Assembly (NCBI GenBank): GCA_036169815.1
Contig: JAVHOA010000057.1
Location: 1 to 41,992, forward strand
Length of the DNA: 41,992 nt
Reading direction: 5' to 3'
From: Hydrocurvibacter sp036169815
GTDB taxonomy: Bacteria; Campylobacterota; Campylobacteria; Campylobacterales; Sulfurimonadaceae
The notes under the pieces are model-generated. The model worked only from the letters and a program-made list of their open reading frames with translations. It made no database searches and was not told the origin of the DNA. The position numbers were made by a program, and so were the translations under genes. Positions within the stretch are counted from its first letter, which is position 1, and each line of letters starts with the position of its first letter. Shown one piece after another: positions 23,751 through 31,256 of this stretch.

Positions 23751-25799
23751 ATGGAAAAAATATTTAGTAAGCTCAATGAAGCGCAGACAAATGCCGTAAA
23801 ACACACAGAAGGGCCTGTCCTAATACTAGCAGGAGCGGGAAGCGGGAAGACCACCACTATCACTTCAAGACTGGCCTATTTACTCAAAGAGATTGGTGTT
23901 CCAGCTGGCAATACTTTAACACTTACCTTTACAAATAAAGCAGCAAACGAGATGCGTGAACGCGCACTGAGTATGATTGAAAACAGATCTTATCCCCCTC
24001 TTTTATGCACCTTTCACAAATTTGGTCTGCTATTTTTAAAATTTAATATCCATCTTTTAGGGCGCAATAACAACTTTGTGGTGATTGATACCGATGACAA
24101 GAAAAAGATTCTTAAAAAAATCAACTCTGAGCTTCCAACACCGCTTGTCGCAAGCGAGATTTCGCGCTACAAAAACTCACTTCTTACGCCCGATGATGCC
24201 TATAAACAAGCTGAAATGACTATTTATCAGAAGATTGCAAATATATACCAAGAGTATGAAACCTATTTACTTGAAAATAATTTAGTCGATTTTGATGACC
24301 TTTTAGCACTTCCATACAGACTCCTATGTGAAAATGAGGAACTTGCACTCAAAACAAGCCAAAAATATCAATATATCATGATTGATGAGTATCAAGACAC
24401 CAATGAACTGCAGCTCAAACTGATCCAAAAACTTTGTCTCACACATAATAATCTTTGTGTTGTAGGTGATGATGATCAGAGTATTTATGGCTGGAGAGGT
24501 GCGCATATACGCAATATTTTAGAGTTTGATCAAGATTTTCAAGACACCTATGTTGTCAAACTCGAAGAAAATTATCGCTCTCGTGAACCGATTTTAGAGG
24601 TTGCCAATGCGCTCATCGAGCACAATCGCTCACGTCTTGGAAAAAAACTCATCGCAACCCGTGGCACTGGAGAGGATGTTAAAATTCTCAACTCCCATGA
24701 TGAAAACGAGGAAGCAAGAAAGATTGCAGATCAGATTATTAAGCTCATCAATAGCGGCACTTCCCCTCATGAAATAGCAATTCTCTATCGTGTCAATGCA
24801 CTCAGCCGCTCGATTGAAGATGGGCTTAATCGTGCAAATATTCCCTATAAACTCGTAGGTGGCTTACGATTTTATGACCGTTCTGAAGTGAAAGATCTCA
24901 TCTCCTACTTACGAGTGATAACCAATTTTCATGACAATTTTTCATTTAAACGCATTGTCAATAAACCAAAACGTGGACTTGGCAAAGCGACTATCGATAA
25001 GCTCGAACTTGCCGCCATCGCTCTTGATATCTCTATGTTCGAGTATATAGAGCGCCATACGCTCGCAGAGTTAGAAGCACTTGTCAAAAAGAAAAATGCG
25101 CAAACGCTTCAGAACTTCATCCAAGAAATCAAAGATGCCTATGCTGTTTCCCAAACTGCGATGTACAGTTTTGTAGATTTTTTAGAAGATACGTTTCACA
25201 TCAAAGAGATCTATAAATCCACGCCAGATGAGCAGGAAAAACTCCTCAATATTGATGAGTTTTATGGACTTTTCCGTGAACAGATTAAAAAGAAACCAGA
25301 GCTCACACTTGATGAATTTTTAAATGAACTCACCCTCCAAGGTGATCAAGATCAAATCGAGGGTGAGAGTATTTATATGATGAGTATCCATGCCTCAAAA
25401 GGCTTGGAGTTTGATCATCTCTTTATTATAGGGCTTGAAGAGGGTTTTTTACCACTCACAGGAGATGGGAGCGACCTTGAAGAGGAGCGCCGCCTTGGGT
25501 ATGTCGCACTCACTAGAGCCAAAGAAAATCTCACACTTTCGCATGCCACAAGTCGATTTTACAAAGGCAGACGTAGCGATCTTTTAAAAAGTAGATTTTT
25601 TAATGAAGCGGGTCTTTGTGAGGGTTCTTTGGTTGTTGAAAAAAGTACAAACTTTAAAAAAGGGGATTTGGTTCGCCATAAAATCTTTGGAGCTGGTCGC
25701 GTCCTTGGTGTAAGTAAAACAGCCAAAGAGTTTAAACTCAGTATCAACTTTGGAGGCAGTACACGAGAGATTTTGGCCTCATTTGTGGAGAAACTGTGA
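23751..25799 (+). CDS. pcrA: UvrD/PcrA-type DNA helicase
   Basis: A superfamily 1A 3'-5' helicase for repair and for clearing replication blocks. The 682-residue product has all SF1A motifs: Q-motif LNEAQTNAVKHTEGP, Walker A LAGAGSGKTTT, motif Ia TFTNKAANEMRER, motif II IDEYQDTN, motif III VVGDDDQSIYGWRGA, motif IV ENYRS, motif V SIHASKGLEFDH, motif VI YVALTRAKENL. The C-terminal region ends with FKKGDLVRHKIFGAGRV, a Tudor-like segment that in PcrA contacts RNA polymerase. It overlaps truB by 4 bases. Confidence 0.93.
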   Translation: MEKIFSKLNEAQTNAVKHTEGPVLILAGAGSGKTTTITSRLAYLLKEIGVPAGNTLTLTFTNKAANEMRERALSMIENRSYPPLLCTFHKFGLLFLKFNIHLLGRNNNFVVIDTDDKKKILKKINSELPTPLVASEISRYKNSLLTPDDAYKQAEMTIYQKIANIYQEYETYLLENNLVDFDDLLALPYRLLCENEELALKTSQKYQYIMIDEYQDTNELQLKLIQKLCLTHNNLCVVGDDDQSIYGWRGAHIRNILEFDQDFQDTYVVKLEENYRSREPILEVANALIEHNRSRLGKKLIATRGTGEDVKILNSHDENEEARKIADQIIKLINSGTSPHEIAILYRVNALSRSIEDGLNRANIPYKLVGGLRFYDRSEVKDLISYLRVITNFHDNFSFKRIVNKPKRGLGKATIDKLELAAIALDISMFEYIERHTLAELEALVKKKNAQTLQNFIQEIKDAYAVSQTAMYSFVDFLEDTFHIKEIYKSTPDEQEKLLNIDEFYGLFREQIKKKPELTLDEFLNELTLQGDQDQIEGESIYMMSIHASKGLEFDHLFIIGLEEGFLPLTGDGSDLEEERRLGYVALTRAKENLTLSHATSRFYKGRRSDLLKSRFFNEAGLCEGSLVVEKSTNFKKGDLVRHKIFGAGRVLGVSKTAKEFKLSINFGGSTREILASFVEKL

Positions 25800-26620
25800 A
25801 TAGACTTTTTGTAGCCTACAAGCCAACAGGAGTTGGTTCAAACAAATTTTTATCGCAACTAAAAAGAAAATATGGAGAGAAAAAAGCGGGCTTTAGCGGT
25901 ACACTGGATCCTTTTGCAAAAGGCGTGCTCATCATCGGTCTAGGAACACACACAAAGCTGTTTCGCTTTTTAAATAAAGCACCAAAAACATACCGTGCAA
26001 CGCTTTGGCTTGGTGCCCACTCGGATTCTCTTGACATTGAGCTTATCGACACCATAACCCAAACACAGAACTTCGAAGTTTCAACTATTGAAGAAGCATT
26101 GAAAAATATAGAGGGCACGCTGACATATGAACCACCCATATTTAGTGCAAAAAAGATAGATGGCCAGAGGGCCTATGATCTTGCTCGTGCTGGCAAAGAG
26201 GTAGTTTTAAACAAGATTACCTCAACAGTCACTGCCACAAAATTGCTCGCGTATTGCCATCCATTTATCACCTTTGAAGCCACTGTTTCAGAGGGAACGT
26301 ACATCCGTTCTCTTGGCTTACTCTTAGCAAAGAGTTTGGGAGTCAAAGATGGCGCACTCACAGCACTTGAACGCTTAAGCGAGGGGCAATTTTTCTATGA
26401 AAATGAAAAAGCACTGGATATAAAAAAATCCCTCAATATCCCTCAAAACTTTTATAATGGTGACCCACTCAATATTTTCTTTGGAAAAGCCTTACATGTA
26501 AGGGATTTTGAAATACAAAGTGATGGCACCTATTGGATTGATAATAATGATACAATTACGATTATAAATTTGTCCGAAAATCAAATAAAATATGAACTTA
26601 ACAAGGTTGCAATATGTTAA
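25796..26620 (+). CDS. truB: tRNA pseudouridine-55 synthase
   Basis: It makes pseudouridine 55 in the T-loop of tRNAs. The 274-residue product starts with NRLFVAYKPTGVGSN and has the catalytic Asp38 in GFSGTLDPFAKGVL. Then come YEPPIFSAKKIDGQRAYDLAR and the VSEGTYIRSL segment. The start is GTG at 25796, which shares GTGA with the pcrA stop. A palindrome copy (LHVR) lies in the C-terminal part, which is poorly conserved in the family. The 3' end overlaps csrA. Confidence 0.94.
   Translation: MNRLFVAYKPTGVGSNKFLSQLKRKYGEKKAGFSGTLDPFAKGVLIIGLGTHTKLFRFLNKAPKTYRATLWLGAHSDSLDIELIDTITQTQNFEVSTIEEALKNIEGTLTYEPPIFSAKKIDGQRAYDLARAGKEVVLNKITSTVTATKLLAYCHPFITFEATVSEGTYIRSLGLLLAKSLGVKDGALTALERLSEGQFFYENEKALDIKKSLNIPQNFYNGDPLNIFFGKALHVRDFEIQSDGTYWIDNNDTITIINLSENQIKYELNKVAIC
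26492..26501. repeat. TTACATGTAA palindrome (perfect), truB
   Basis: Perfect 12-base copy near the variable C-terminus; read as Ala-Leu-His-Val-Arg. Confidence 0.85.
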
Positions 26621-26850
26621 TTTTATCTCGTAAAATCAATGAATCAATAATGATTGGCGACAATATAGAAGTGAAAATCATCTCTATTGAAAAAGGGGTT
26701 GTCAAGCTTGGCATCGAAGCGCCTACTTCAGTGTCGATTATGAGAAACGAACTTTTAAAAGAGGTGCAAGATTCAAACAAAGCTGCATCTCTGCATGTAG
26801 ATGACTCAATTTTAGAAAAGTTTTATAAAAGTTTTTCAAAAAAAATATGA
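26614..26850 (+). CDS. csrA: Carbon storage regulator CsrA
   Basis: An RNA-binding dimer that blocks ribosome sites carrying GGA motifs. In Campylobacterota it acts on flagellin mRNA and is held by FliW. The 78-residue product begins MLILSRKINESIMIGDNIEV and has the RNA-binding VKLGIEAPTSVSIMRNEL segment. It is somewhat longer than gamma-proteobacterial CsrA (61), with an extra C-terminal helix, as usual in this phylum. It overlaps truB by 7 bases and ispE by 4, so its expression is tied to both. Confidence 0.95.
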   Translation: MLILSRKINESIMIGDNIEVKIISIEKGVVKLGIEAPTSVSIMRNELLKEVQDSNKAASLHVDDSILEKFYKSFSKKI

Positions 26851-27626
26851 AACCCTCTAAAGCCTACGCAAAAGTAAATATCTTTTTAAAAATCACAGGA
26901 ACTCGTGGAATCTATCATGAGATTATCTCTCGCTTTATGAAAGTTCCCGATTTGTATGATGAACTCTCCTTTGTTAAAAAAGCAGATAATGCGTTTCAAA
27001 TCATCGGTGATTTTAACTGCAGTGTGGAGCAAAATACAATTTATAAAGCATACAAAGCACTTTTAGAGCACACAAAATCCATTCGCTTAGAAAACTTTTT
27101 TAAGGAATATGGCGTACATGTAAAGAAAAATATCCCCTCTTTTGCGGGACTTGGAGGTGGTAGTAGCGATGCGGCCACTTTTTTGCAGATGTGTAATGTT
27201 GCTTTAAATCTTCACCTTACTGACGATGAACTCGCACATATTGGAGTACAAGTTGGTGCAGATGTGCCCTTTTTTGTTTATGGATTTGCAAGCGCCAATG
27301 TCAGCGGAATTGGAGAAATTGTTGAAGCGTTTGATGAAAAAGCCCTTCCTCTTAGCATCTATACACCTGCCATAGAGATCGCAACACCAAAAGTTTACCA
27401 AACATACAGAGAACACTATTTTGCTCCTATTAGTGCTCAAGAGAGTAAAAATTTAGCTTCGATGCGCTCTGTTGATATCCTCAAAAAATTCACAATCGAT
27501 GAGGCAAATGATCTTTTCAAACCTGCACTGTATAACTATCCACAGCTCAAAACGTACCAAAAAGAGGGATACTTTTTTAGCGGAAGTGGAAGCAGTTTTT
27601 TTCAATTAAAGGCAAAATATGAGTAA
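26847..27626 (+). CDS. ispE: 4-diphosphocytidyl-2-C-methyl-D-erythritol kinase
   Basis: A GHMP kinase in the non-mevalonate isoprenoid pathway. The 259-residue product starts with SKAYAKVNIFLKITGTRG, has the ATP loop PSFAGLGGGSSDAATFL near residue 105 and ends with the third GHMP motif YFFSGSGSSFF. It is slightly short for the family (about 280), typical of Campylobacterota. ATG overlaps the csrA stop (ATGA), and the gene overlaps smpB by 8 bases. Confidence 0.94.
   Translation: MKPSKAYAKVNIFLKITGTRGIYHEIISRFMKVPDLYDELSFVKKADNAFQIIGDFNCSVEQNTIYKAYKALLEHTKSIRLENFFKEYGVHVKKNIPSFAGLGGGSSDAATFLQMCNVALNLHLTDDELAHIGVQVGADVPFFVYGFASANVSGIGEIVEAFDEKALPLSIYTPAIEIATPKVYQTYREHYFAPISAQESKNLASMRSVDILKKFTIDEANDLFKPALYNYPQLKTYQKEGYFFSGSGSSFFQLKAKYE
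27114..27123. repeat. Palindrome copy with one mismatch, ispE
   Basis: GTACATGTAA; read as Val-His-Val-Lys. Confidence 0.65.
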
Positions 27627-28071
27627 AGTTGTTGCAAATAATAAAAAAGCGTATCATGATTATCATATAGAAGAAAAGTTTGAAGCTGGCCTCGTCTTAA
27701 AAGGAAGTGAGATTAAAGGAATACGTGCCTCACGTGTAAATCTCAAAGATAGCTTTATTCGCCTTGTCAAGGGAGAAGCTATCCTTTTTAACGCACACAT
27801 CGGACGACTAGAAACAACACACCACTTTTATGGACATGACGAGAGAGGGGACCGAAAACTTCTTTTACACAAAAAAGAGATCGCAAAACTCAAAAAAGCG
27901 ATTGAAAGAGATGGCTACACCGTGGTTCCATTACAGCTCTATCTCAACGATAGAAACCTGGCAAAGCTGCAAATCGGCATAGCTAAAGGAAAAAACCTTC
28001 ATGACAAACGCCAAGATATGAAAGAAAAAGATATGAAACGTGATGTTGAGAGAACTTTAAAAGAGTATTAA
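27619..28071 (+). CDS. smpB: SsrA-binding protein SmpB
   Basis: SmpB brings tmRNA to stalled ribosomes. The 150-residue product shows NNKKAYHDYHIEEKFEAGLV, then LKGSEIKGIRASRVNLKDSF, LHKKEIAKLKKAI and the C-terminal KGKNLHDKRQDMKEKD tail that lies in the mRNA channel. It is the last gene of the pcrA-truB-csrA-ispE-smpB operon. The tmRNA gene itself is not in the window. Confidence 0.96.
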   Translation: MSKVVANNKKAYHDYHIEEKFEAGLVLKGSEIKGIRASRVNLKDSFIRLVKGEAILFNAHIGRLETTHHFYGHDERGDRKLLLHKKEIAKLKKAIERDGYTVVPLQLYLNDRNLAKLQIGIAKGKNLHDKRQDMKEKDMKRDVERTLKEY

Positions 28072-28078
28072 AATTCTC

Positions 28079-28474
28079 CTATTTTAAATAGGGTAAGAAC
28101 TCCTCTTTCGTTTGAAAGCCTACTGTAGAAGTAACTATTTTGTCATCTTTATAACTCACAAAATAAACAACAGGAATTCGAGGCGAATCAAATCGAGCAG
28201 GGAACTTTTTCTCTTCGCGATTGAGGATAAGCGGAATAAATTTTTGTTGGATTTTTGTGCGAATAAGTGCATCGCTCAGCGTTCGCTGTTCAAATTTTTT
28301 ACACCAAGGGCAATAGTTTGTGATGAGAAGAAACATCAAATCCTTGCGCTGCTCTTTTGCCTTTGCAAGAGCAACTTTAAAATCGGTTTCGTATCCATTC
28401 TCTTTTGCAAACTCAGTGTAACTTTTTGCAAAAATGAGAGTGCTTAGCAACACGAGCATGAGTATTTTTTTCAT
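28079..28474 (-). CDS. Exported thioredoxin-like protein (CPWC)
   Basis: The 131-residue product has a signal peptide (MKKILMLVLLSTLIFA) and a thioredoxin fold with the redox motif CPWC at 55-58 in ITNYCPWCKKFEQ. The later cis-Pro is in SPRIPVVYFV. It should act in the periplasm on protein disulfides or as a partner for a DsbD/CcdA-type donor. Its ATG overlaps the stop of the upstream secreted unknown gene (ATGA), suggesting they work together. The thioredoxin-like gene near smpB is conserved in Campylobacter. A weak hairpin (CCTATTT/AAATAGG, 28078-28092) lies at its 3' end. Confidence 0.85.
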   Translation of the reverse strand: MKKILMLVLLSTLIFAKSYTEFAKENGYETDFKVALAKAKEQRKDLMFLLITNYCPWCKKFEQRTLSDALIRTKIQQKFIPLILNREEKKFPARFDSPRIPVVYFVSYKDDKIVTSTVGFQTKEEFLPYLK

Positions 28475-28905
28475 CGGTTTTCCTCTTTATATTGTTCTGA
28501 AAACTCTTCTAAAAGAGCATCAATGCTTTGTGGCAACTGATCTTCAAGCGTAATCACTTCAAAAATCTCCTCATTGGCATAGATCATAGCAAACACCTCT
28601 TCTCCATCGCTGCGCTTAACTTCATCTCCGATTAAAAGCTTTACATGTAAGACTGCTTCATCACTCACAGAAAACCCAGATATCAATACTGCAATGGATC
28701 TATCGGAGAAATTCTTTGTATTCACGCCCAAAGCCTGCATGCGCACTTTAATTTTTTCCATAATGATTGCTACATAGCTTTGGGGAACATACTCTGTATG
28801 AATTTCAACAACAGGATAAAGCTCTTGAATCCCTGTGAGTGTAAATGGAGTTTTCGCATACGCAAAAAGATTGCATAGGGCAATTGCAAAAAGTAGTCTT
28901 AGCAT
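28471..28905 (-). CDS. Exported protein of unknown function
   Basis: The 144-residue product has a signal peptide (MLRLLFAIALCNLFAYA) and a mature part of alternating strands and helices, with VEIHTEYVPQSYVAIIMEKI and VLHVKLLIGDEVKR. It is acidic, has no Cys after the signal peptide and no recognised domain. It is translationally coupled to the CPWC thioredoxin-like gene, but having no Cys it cannot be a disulfide substrate itself. A palindrome copy encodes LHVK. Confidence 0.6.
   Translation of the reverse strand: MLRLLFAIALCNLFAYAKTPFTLTGIQELYPVVEIHTEYVPQSYVAIIMEKIKVRMQALGVNTKNFSDRSIAVLISGFSVSDEAVLHVKLLIGDEVKRSDGEEVFAMIYANEEIFEVITLEDQLPQSIDALLEEFSEQYKEENR
28641..28650. repeat. TTACATGTAA palindrome (perfect), secreted unknown gene
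   Basis: Read as Val-Leu-His-Val-Lys. Confidence 0.85.
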
Positions 28906-28990
28906 AAAAATCTCCTAAGAAATGGATGATTACGTTTTAAAGGGCTTAAGTATAATGAAGTATTTAAAAAAAGAGTTTAAAGAAAGTGGA

Positions 28991-29019
28991 AACTTAGAAG
29001 AATTATTTTCTTCTAAGTT
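28991..29019 (-). terminator. Hairpin at the end of rplS
   Basis: AACTTAGAAG (28991-29000) and CTTCTAAGTT (29010-29019) are perfect 10-base arms around 9 bases. On the transcribed strand the 5' arm encodes the last residues (ELRR) of L19. The T run that follows is weak, with a stronger one further on, so termination may be partial. Confidence 0.6.
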
Positions 29020-29362
29020 CTTGGATACGAGCTTTTTTACCAGCAAGGTCACGAAGATAAAATAGTTTCGCACGACGGACACGACCACGGCGAACAACTG
29101 TAATCTCATTAATGCTATCAGTATAGATTGGGAAGATTCTCTCAATTCCAATACCATTTGCACCGATTTTACGAACAGTAATAGTTCTACCAGTACCTTC
29201 ACCACGAATAGATATACAAACACCTTCGTAATTTTGAATACGAGTTTTGTCACCCTCTGTAATTGAAACCGCTAAACGAACTGTATCACCAGCACGAAAA
29301 TCCGGAATGTTTTTCTCAGCTACTTGTGCTTTTTCAAAATTTTCTATGTACTTATTTCTCAT
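29003..29362 (-). CDS. rplS: Ribosomal protein L19
   Basis: A large-subunit protein at the subunit interface. The 119-residue product has FRAGDTVRLAVSITEGDKTR, then QNYEGVCISIRGEG and RRGRVRRAKLFYLRDLAGKKARI, all typical. It is the last gene of the rpsP-khpA-rimM-trmD-rplS operon, an order shared with most bacteria. The ATG overlaps the trmD end by 11 bases. Confidence 0.97.
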   Translation of the reverse strand: MRNKYIENFEKAQVAEKNIPDFRAGDTVRLAVSITEGDKTRIQNYEGVCISIRGEGTGRTITVRKIGANGIGIERIFPIYTDSINEITVVRRGRVRRAKLFYLRDLAGKKARIQELRRK

Positions 29363-30056
29363 AAGATTTCCTTGTATTGTGCTTTAAATGCTTCTCCGGA
29401 CGAAAGAAGGAGGTTTTGCATTCTGACAAAGCAGATTTTAGTGAGCGAATTTTACTATGATTACCCTTTAAAAATTCTGATGGGATATTTTTTTCATTAT
29501 AAATTTGTGGCTTTGTAAAAGATGGGGCTTCAAGCAATTCGCTCTCAAAACTCTCAACCTCCAAAGATTCACTATTTCCAAGCACTCCATCAACATTTCG
29601 AAGTATGGCGTCACACATAACAAGAGAAGGAAGTTCTCCGCCTGTTAAGATATAATCACCGATACTAAAAACTTCATCGCCAAACGCTTCTATTACTCGC
29701 TCGTCAATCCCTTCATATCTCCCACTGACAAAAACAAGATGCTTTTTTTTTGCCAAACGTTTTGCATCGTTTTGCACAAATCTCTTGGCAACAGGGGTCA
29801 CAAAGATAATATAAGCGTCATCGTCCTCTTCTTGAATAGCATTGAGAGCATCCCAGAGTGGTTGAGGCGTCATAAGCATTCCAGCACCTCCGCCAAATGC
29901 GGTATCATCTACTTTTTTGTGCTTTGAGGCACTAAAATCTCTAGGATTGACATACACAACTTTAAAAAGATTTTTTTCTATTGCACGAGAGAGGATAGAG
30001 TCTCCAAAATAGCCATCAATAAGATTTGAAAAAAGAGTTACAAAGGTAAAACGCAT
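29352..30056 (-). CDS. trmD: tRNA (guanine-37-N1)-methyltransferase
   Basis: It methylates G37 next to the anticodon and so keeps the reading frame. The 234-residue product is a SPOUT enzyme with the trefoil-knot residues in VFVSGRYEGIDERVIE and FSIGDYILTGGELPS, and an AFGGGAGMLM loop for AdoMet. It overlaps rplS. The length is normal. Confidence 0.96.
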   Translation of the reverse strand: MRFTFVTLFSNLIDGYFGDSILSRAIEKNLFKVVYVNPRDFSASKHKKVDDTAFGGGAGMLMTPQPLWDALNAIQEEDDDAYIIFVTPVAKRFVQNDAKRLAKKKHLVFVSGRYEGIDERVIEAFGDEVFSIGDYILTGGELPSLVMCDAILRNVDGVLGNSESLEVESFESELLEAPSFTKPQIYNEKNIPSEFLKGNHSKIRSLKSALSECKTSFFRPEKHLKHNTRKSYEK

Positions 30057-30070
30057 ACTTTCCCTTTGAA

Positions 30071-30613
30071 TTATGAAGCTTCGAGGATGTCGATTGCGCC
30101 CTTAACCTCGATAATTTTTTTCTCTATATCCACAGAAACCAAGAAATGTTCTTGATAGGGAATCAAAAATGATTTTGGCAGTTTTTTTTCGACAAAAGAA
30201 ACGTCGGTGATAATCTCTAAATAATCACTCGCACCAATACGATCCACTTCATCTACAATACCAAGCAAAACACCATTTTCATACACTTTACAATTTTCAA
30301 TATCAAAATAAAAATATTGTCCCTCTTTTAGGTGTACATTTTTTCTTGTGTCTTCATAGGTAGTATAGATTTTTTCATTTGTAAAACGCTTGGCATCTTC
30401 TGGGGTATTGATGCCCACAATCTTTAAAAGAGCGCGCTCATGATCGACAAAAGAGAGTTCTATCGTACGTTTTTTAGAGAGCAAAAACTTTGCACCTTTT
30501 TGAAACTGCTCTGGGAAGTCGCTTTTTATATGAAGTTTCATATCACCTTGCAGGCCGACAGCTTTGCCGATTGTTGCAATATGAAGAAGTTTATTATCTG
30601 ATTGGTTCAACAT
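30071..30613 (-). CDS. rimM: 16S rRNA processing protein RimM
   Basis: RimM binds ribosomal protein S19 and helps mature the 30S head. From ATG at 30613 the 180-residue product begins MLNQSDNKLLHIATIGKAVG, with LQGDMKLHIKSDFPEQF, then a PRC-barrel part with LGIVDEVDRIGASDYLEI and FLIPYQEHFL. An in-frame start 21 codons earlier exists, but it would lie deep inside khpA and the extra residues do not fit the family. The chosen start still overlaps khpA by 20 bases. Confidence 0.9.
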   Translation of the reverse strand: MLNQSDNKLLHIATIGKAVGLQGDMKLHIKSDFPEQFQKGAKFLLSKKRTIELSFVDHERALLKIVGINTPEDAKRFTNEKIYTTYEDTRKNVHLKEGQYFYFDIENCKVYENGVLLGIVDEVDRIGASDYLEIITDVSFVEKKLPKSFLIPYQEHFLVSVDIEKKIIEVKGAIDILEAS

Positions 30614-30833
30614 TGATTCTATAACTTTTGCCATCTTTGGCTTTACAGCCAGAGATGACTGTTTTGATTGCACCAATCATTTTGCCCTCTTTGCCTATCA
30701 GTTTTCCAACGTCCACTTGATTTGCATAAAGGAGGATTTCAACCAAGTCGTCACTTTGTGTTGATTCTACCCGAATCTCCTCAGGATGAGTTGCTATTAA
30801 ACGGGCAAATTCAGCGACGAACTTTGTTATCAT
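30594..30833 (-). CDS. khpA: KH-domain RNA-binding protein KhpA
   Basis: The 79-residue product is a single type II KH domain with the GxxG loop in VDVGKLIGKEGKMIGAIKTV. KhpA proteins bind structured and small RNAs. The gene sits between rpsP and rimM, its usual place, 2 bases after rpsP. Confidence 0.92.
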   Translation of the reverse strand: MITKFVAEFARLIATHPEEIRVESTQSDDLVEILLYANQVDVGKLIGKEGKMIGAIKTVISGCKAKDGKSYRINVEPIR

Positions 30834-30835
30834 GA

Positions 30836-31063
30836 CTACTTACCAGTAATCTTTTTAACACGGCTACTCATAGTAGCACCTACGCTCAACCAGTAGTCAA
30901 GACGCTCAGCATCTACTTTCAATACTTTTTCAGCACCCATTGGATTGTAGTAACCGATAAGTTCGATCCAGCCACCGTCTCTACGTTTACGAGAATCTGT
31001 TACCGCGATACGGTAAAATGGTTTTTTGTTACGACCCATACGAGTAAGTCTAATTGTTGTCAT
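30836..31063 (-). CDS. rpsP: Ribosomal protein S16
   Basis: A small-subunit protein needed for 30S assembly. The 75-residue product has the standard TTIRLTRMGRNKKPFYRIAV, then IELIGYYNPM and LDYWLSVGATMS. It is the first gene of the operon. AAGGAA lies about 6 bases before the ATG. The 174-base gap to ffh holds a promoter and an unusually long leader. Confidence 0.97.
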   Translation of the reverse strand: MTTIRLTRMGRNKKPFYRIAVTDSRKRRDGGWIELIGYYNPMGAEKVLKVDAERLDYWLSVGATMSSRVKKITGK

Positions 31064-31131
31064 TGTTTTTCCTTAAGATTTATATGTATAGGGGGAAATG
31101 TCGCAAGATAAAAATGTGTAGTTTTATATTG

Positions 31132-31177
31132 CCTCTTACCGCCTGTTGGCGTTATATACAGCTCACAATCACAGAGG
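31132..31177 (-). promoter_or_regulatory. Candidate structured leader of the rpsP operon
   Basis: On the transcribed strand CCTCT (31177 to 31173) can pair with AGAGG (31136 to 31132). Inside it, close to the 3' arm, is the perfect tetraloop hairpin CGCC-AACA-GGCG (31151 to 31140). It lies in the leader of about 137 bases expected from the TATAAT at 31207-31212. This could be an autoregulatory leader for S16 or another product of the operon, or a small RNA. It has none of the conserved core of the SRP RNA. Confidence 0.35.
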
Positions 31178-31206
31178 GATTATTTTGAGAGCCAAAACGA
31201 TTTGCA

Positions 31207-31212
31207 ATTATA
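31207..31212 (-). promoter_or_regulatory. -10 box between ffh and rpsP
   Basis: The minus strand reads GACTATAATTGC immediately after the ffh terminator stem. A start point near 31200 would place it 137 bases before rpsP. Alternative -10 candidates (TGTATATAA near 31152-31160) lie further downstream. Confidence 0.5.
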
Positions 31213-31216
31213 GTCA

Positions 31217-31256
31217 AAACTCTCTTAAAAGTAAAGACTATCTTCTAAGAGAGTTT
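31217..31256 (-). terminator. Hairpin terminator at the end of ffh
   Basis: AAACTCTCTTA (31246-31256 on the minus strand) pairs perfectly with TAAGAGAGTTT (31217-31227) around 18 bases, followed by one more T and then GAC. The 5' arm is coding: it encodes the last Asn-Ser-Leu of Ffh, and the stop lies in the loop. Confidence 0.65.

Noticed and set aside
28930..29253. 107-residue minus-strand frame overlapping rplS
   Set aside because: It is a shifted reading of the rplS gene, which has clear L19 identity.
31064..31237. Small SRP RNA gene between ffh and rpsP
   Set aside because: The conserved SRP RNA core (GGAAG...AGCA type) is absent; only a simple hairpin within a stem is present.
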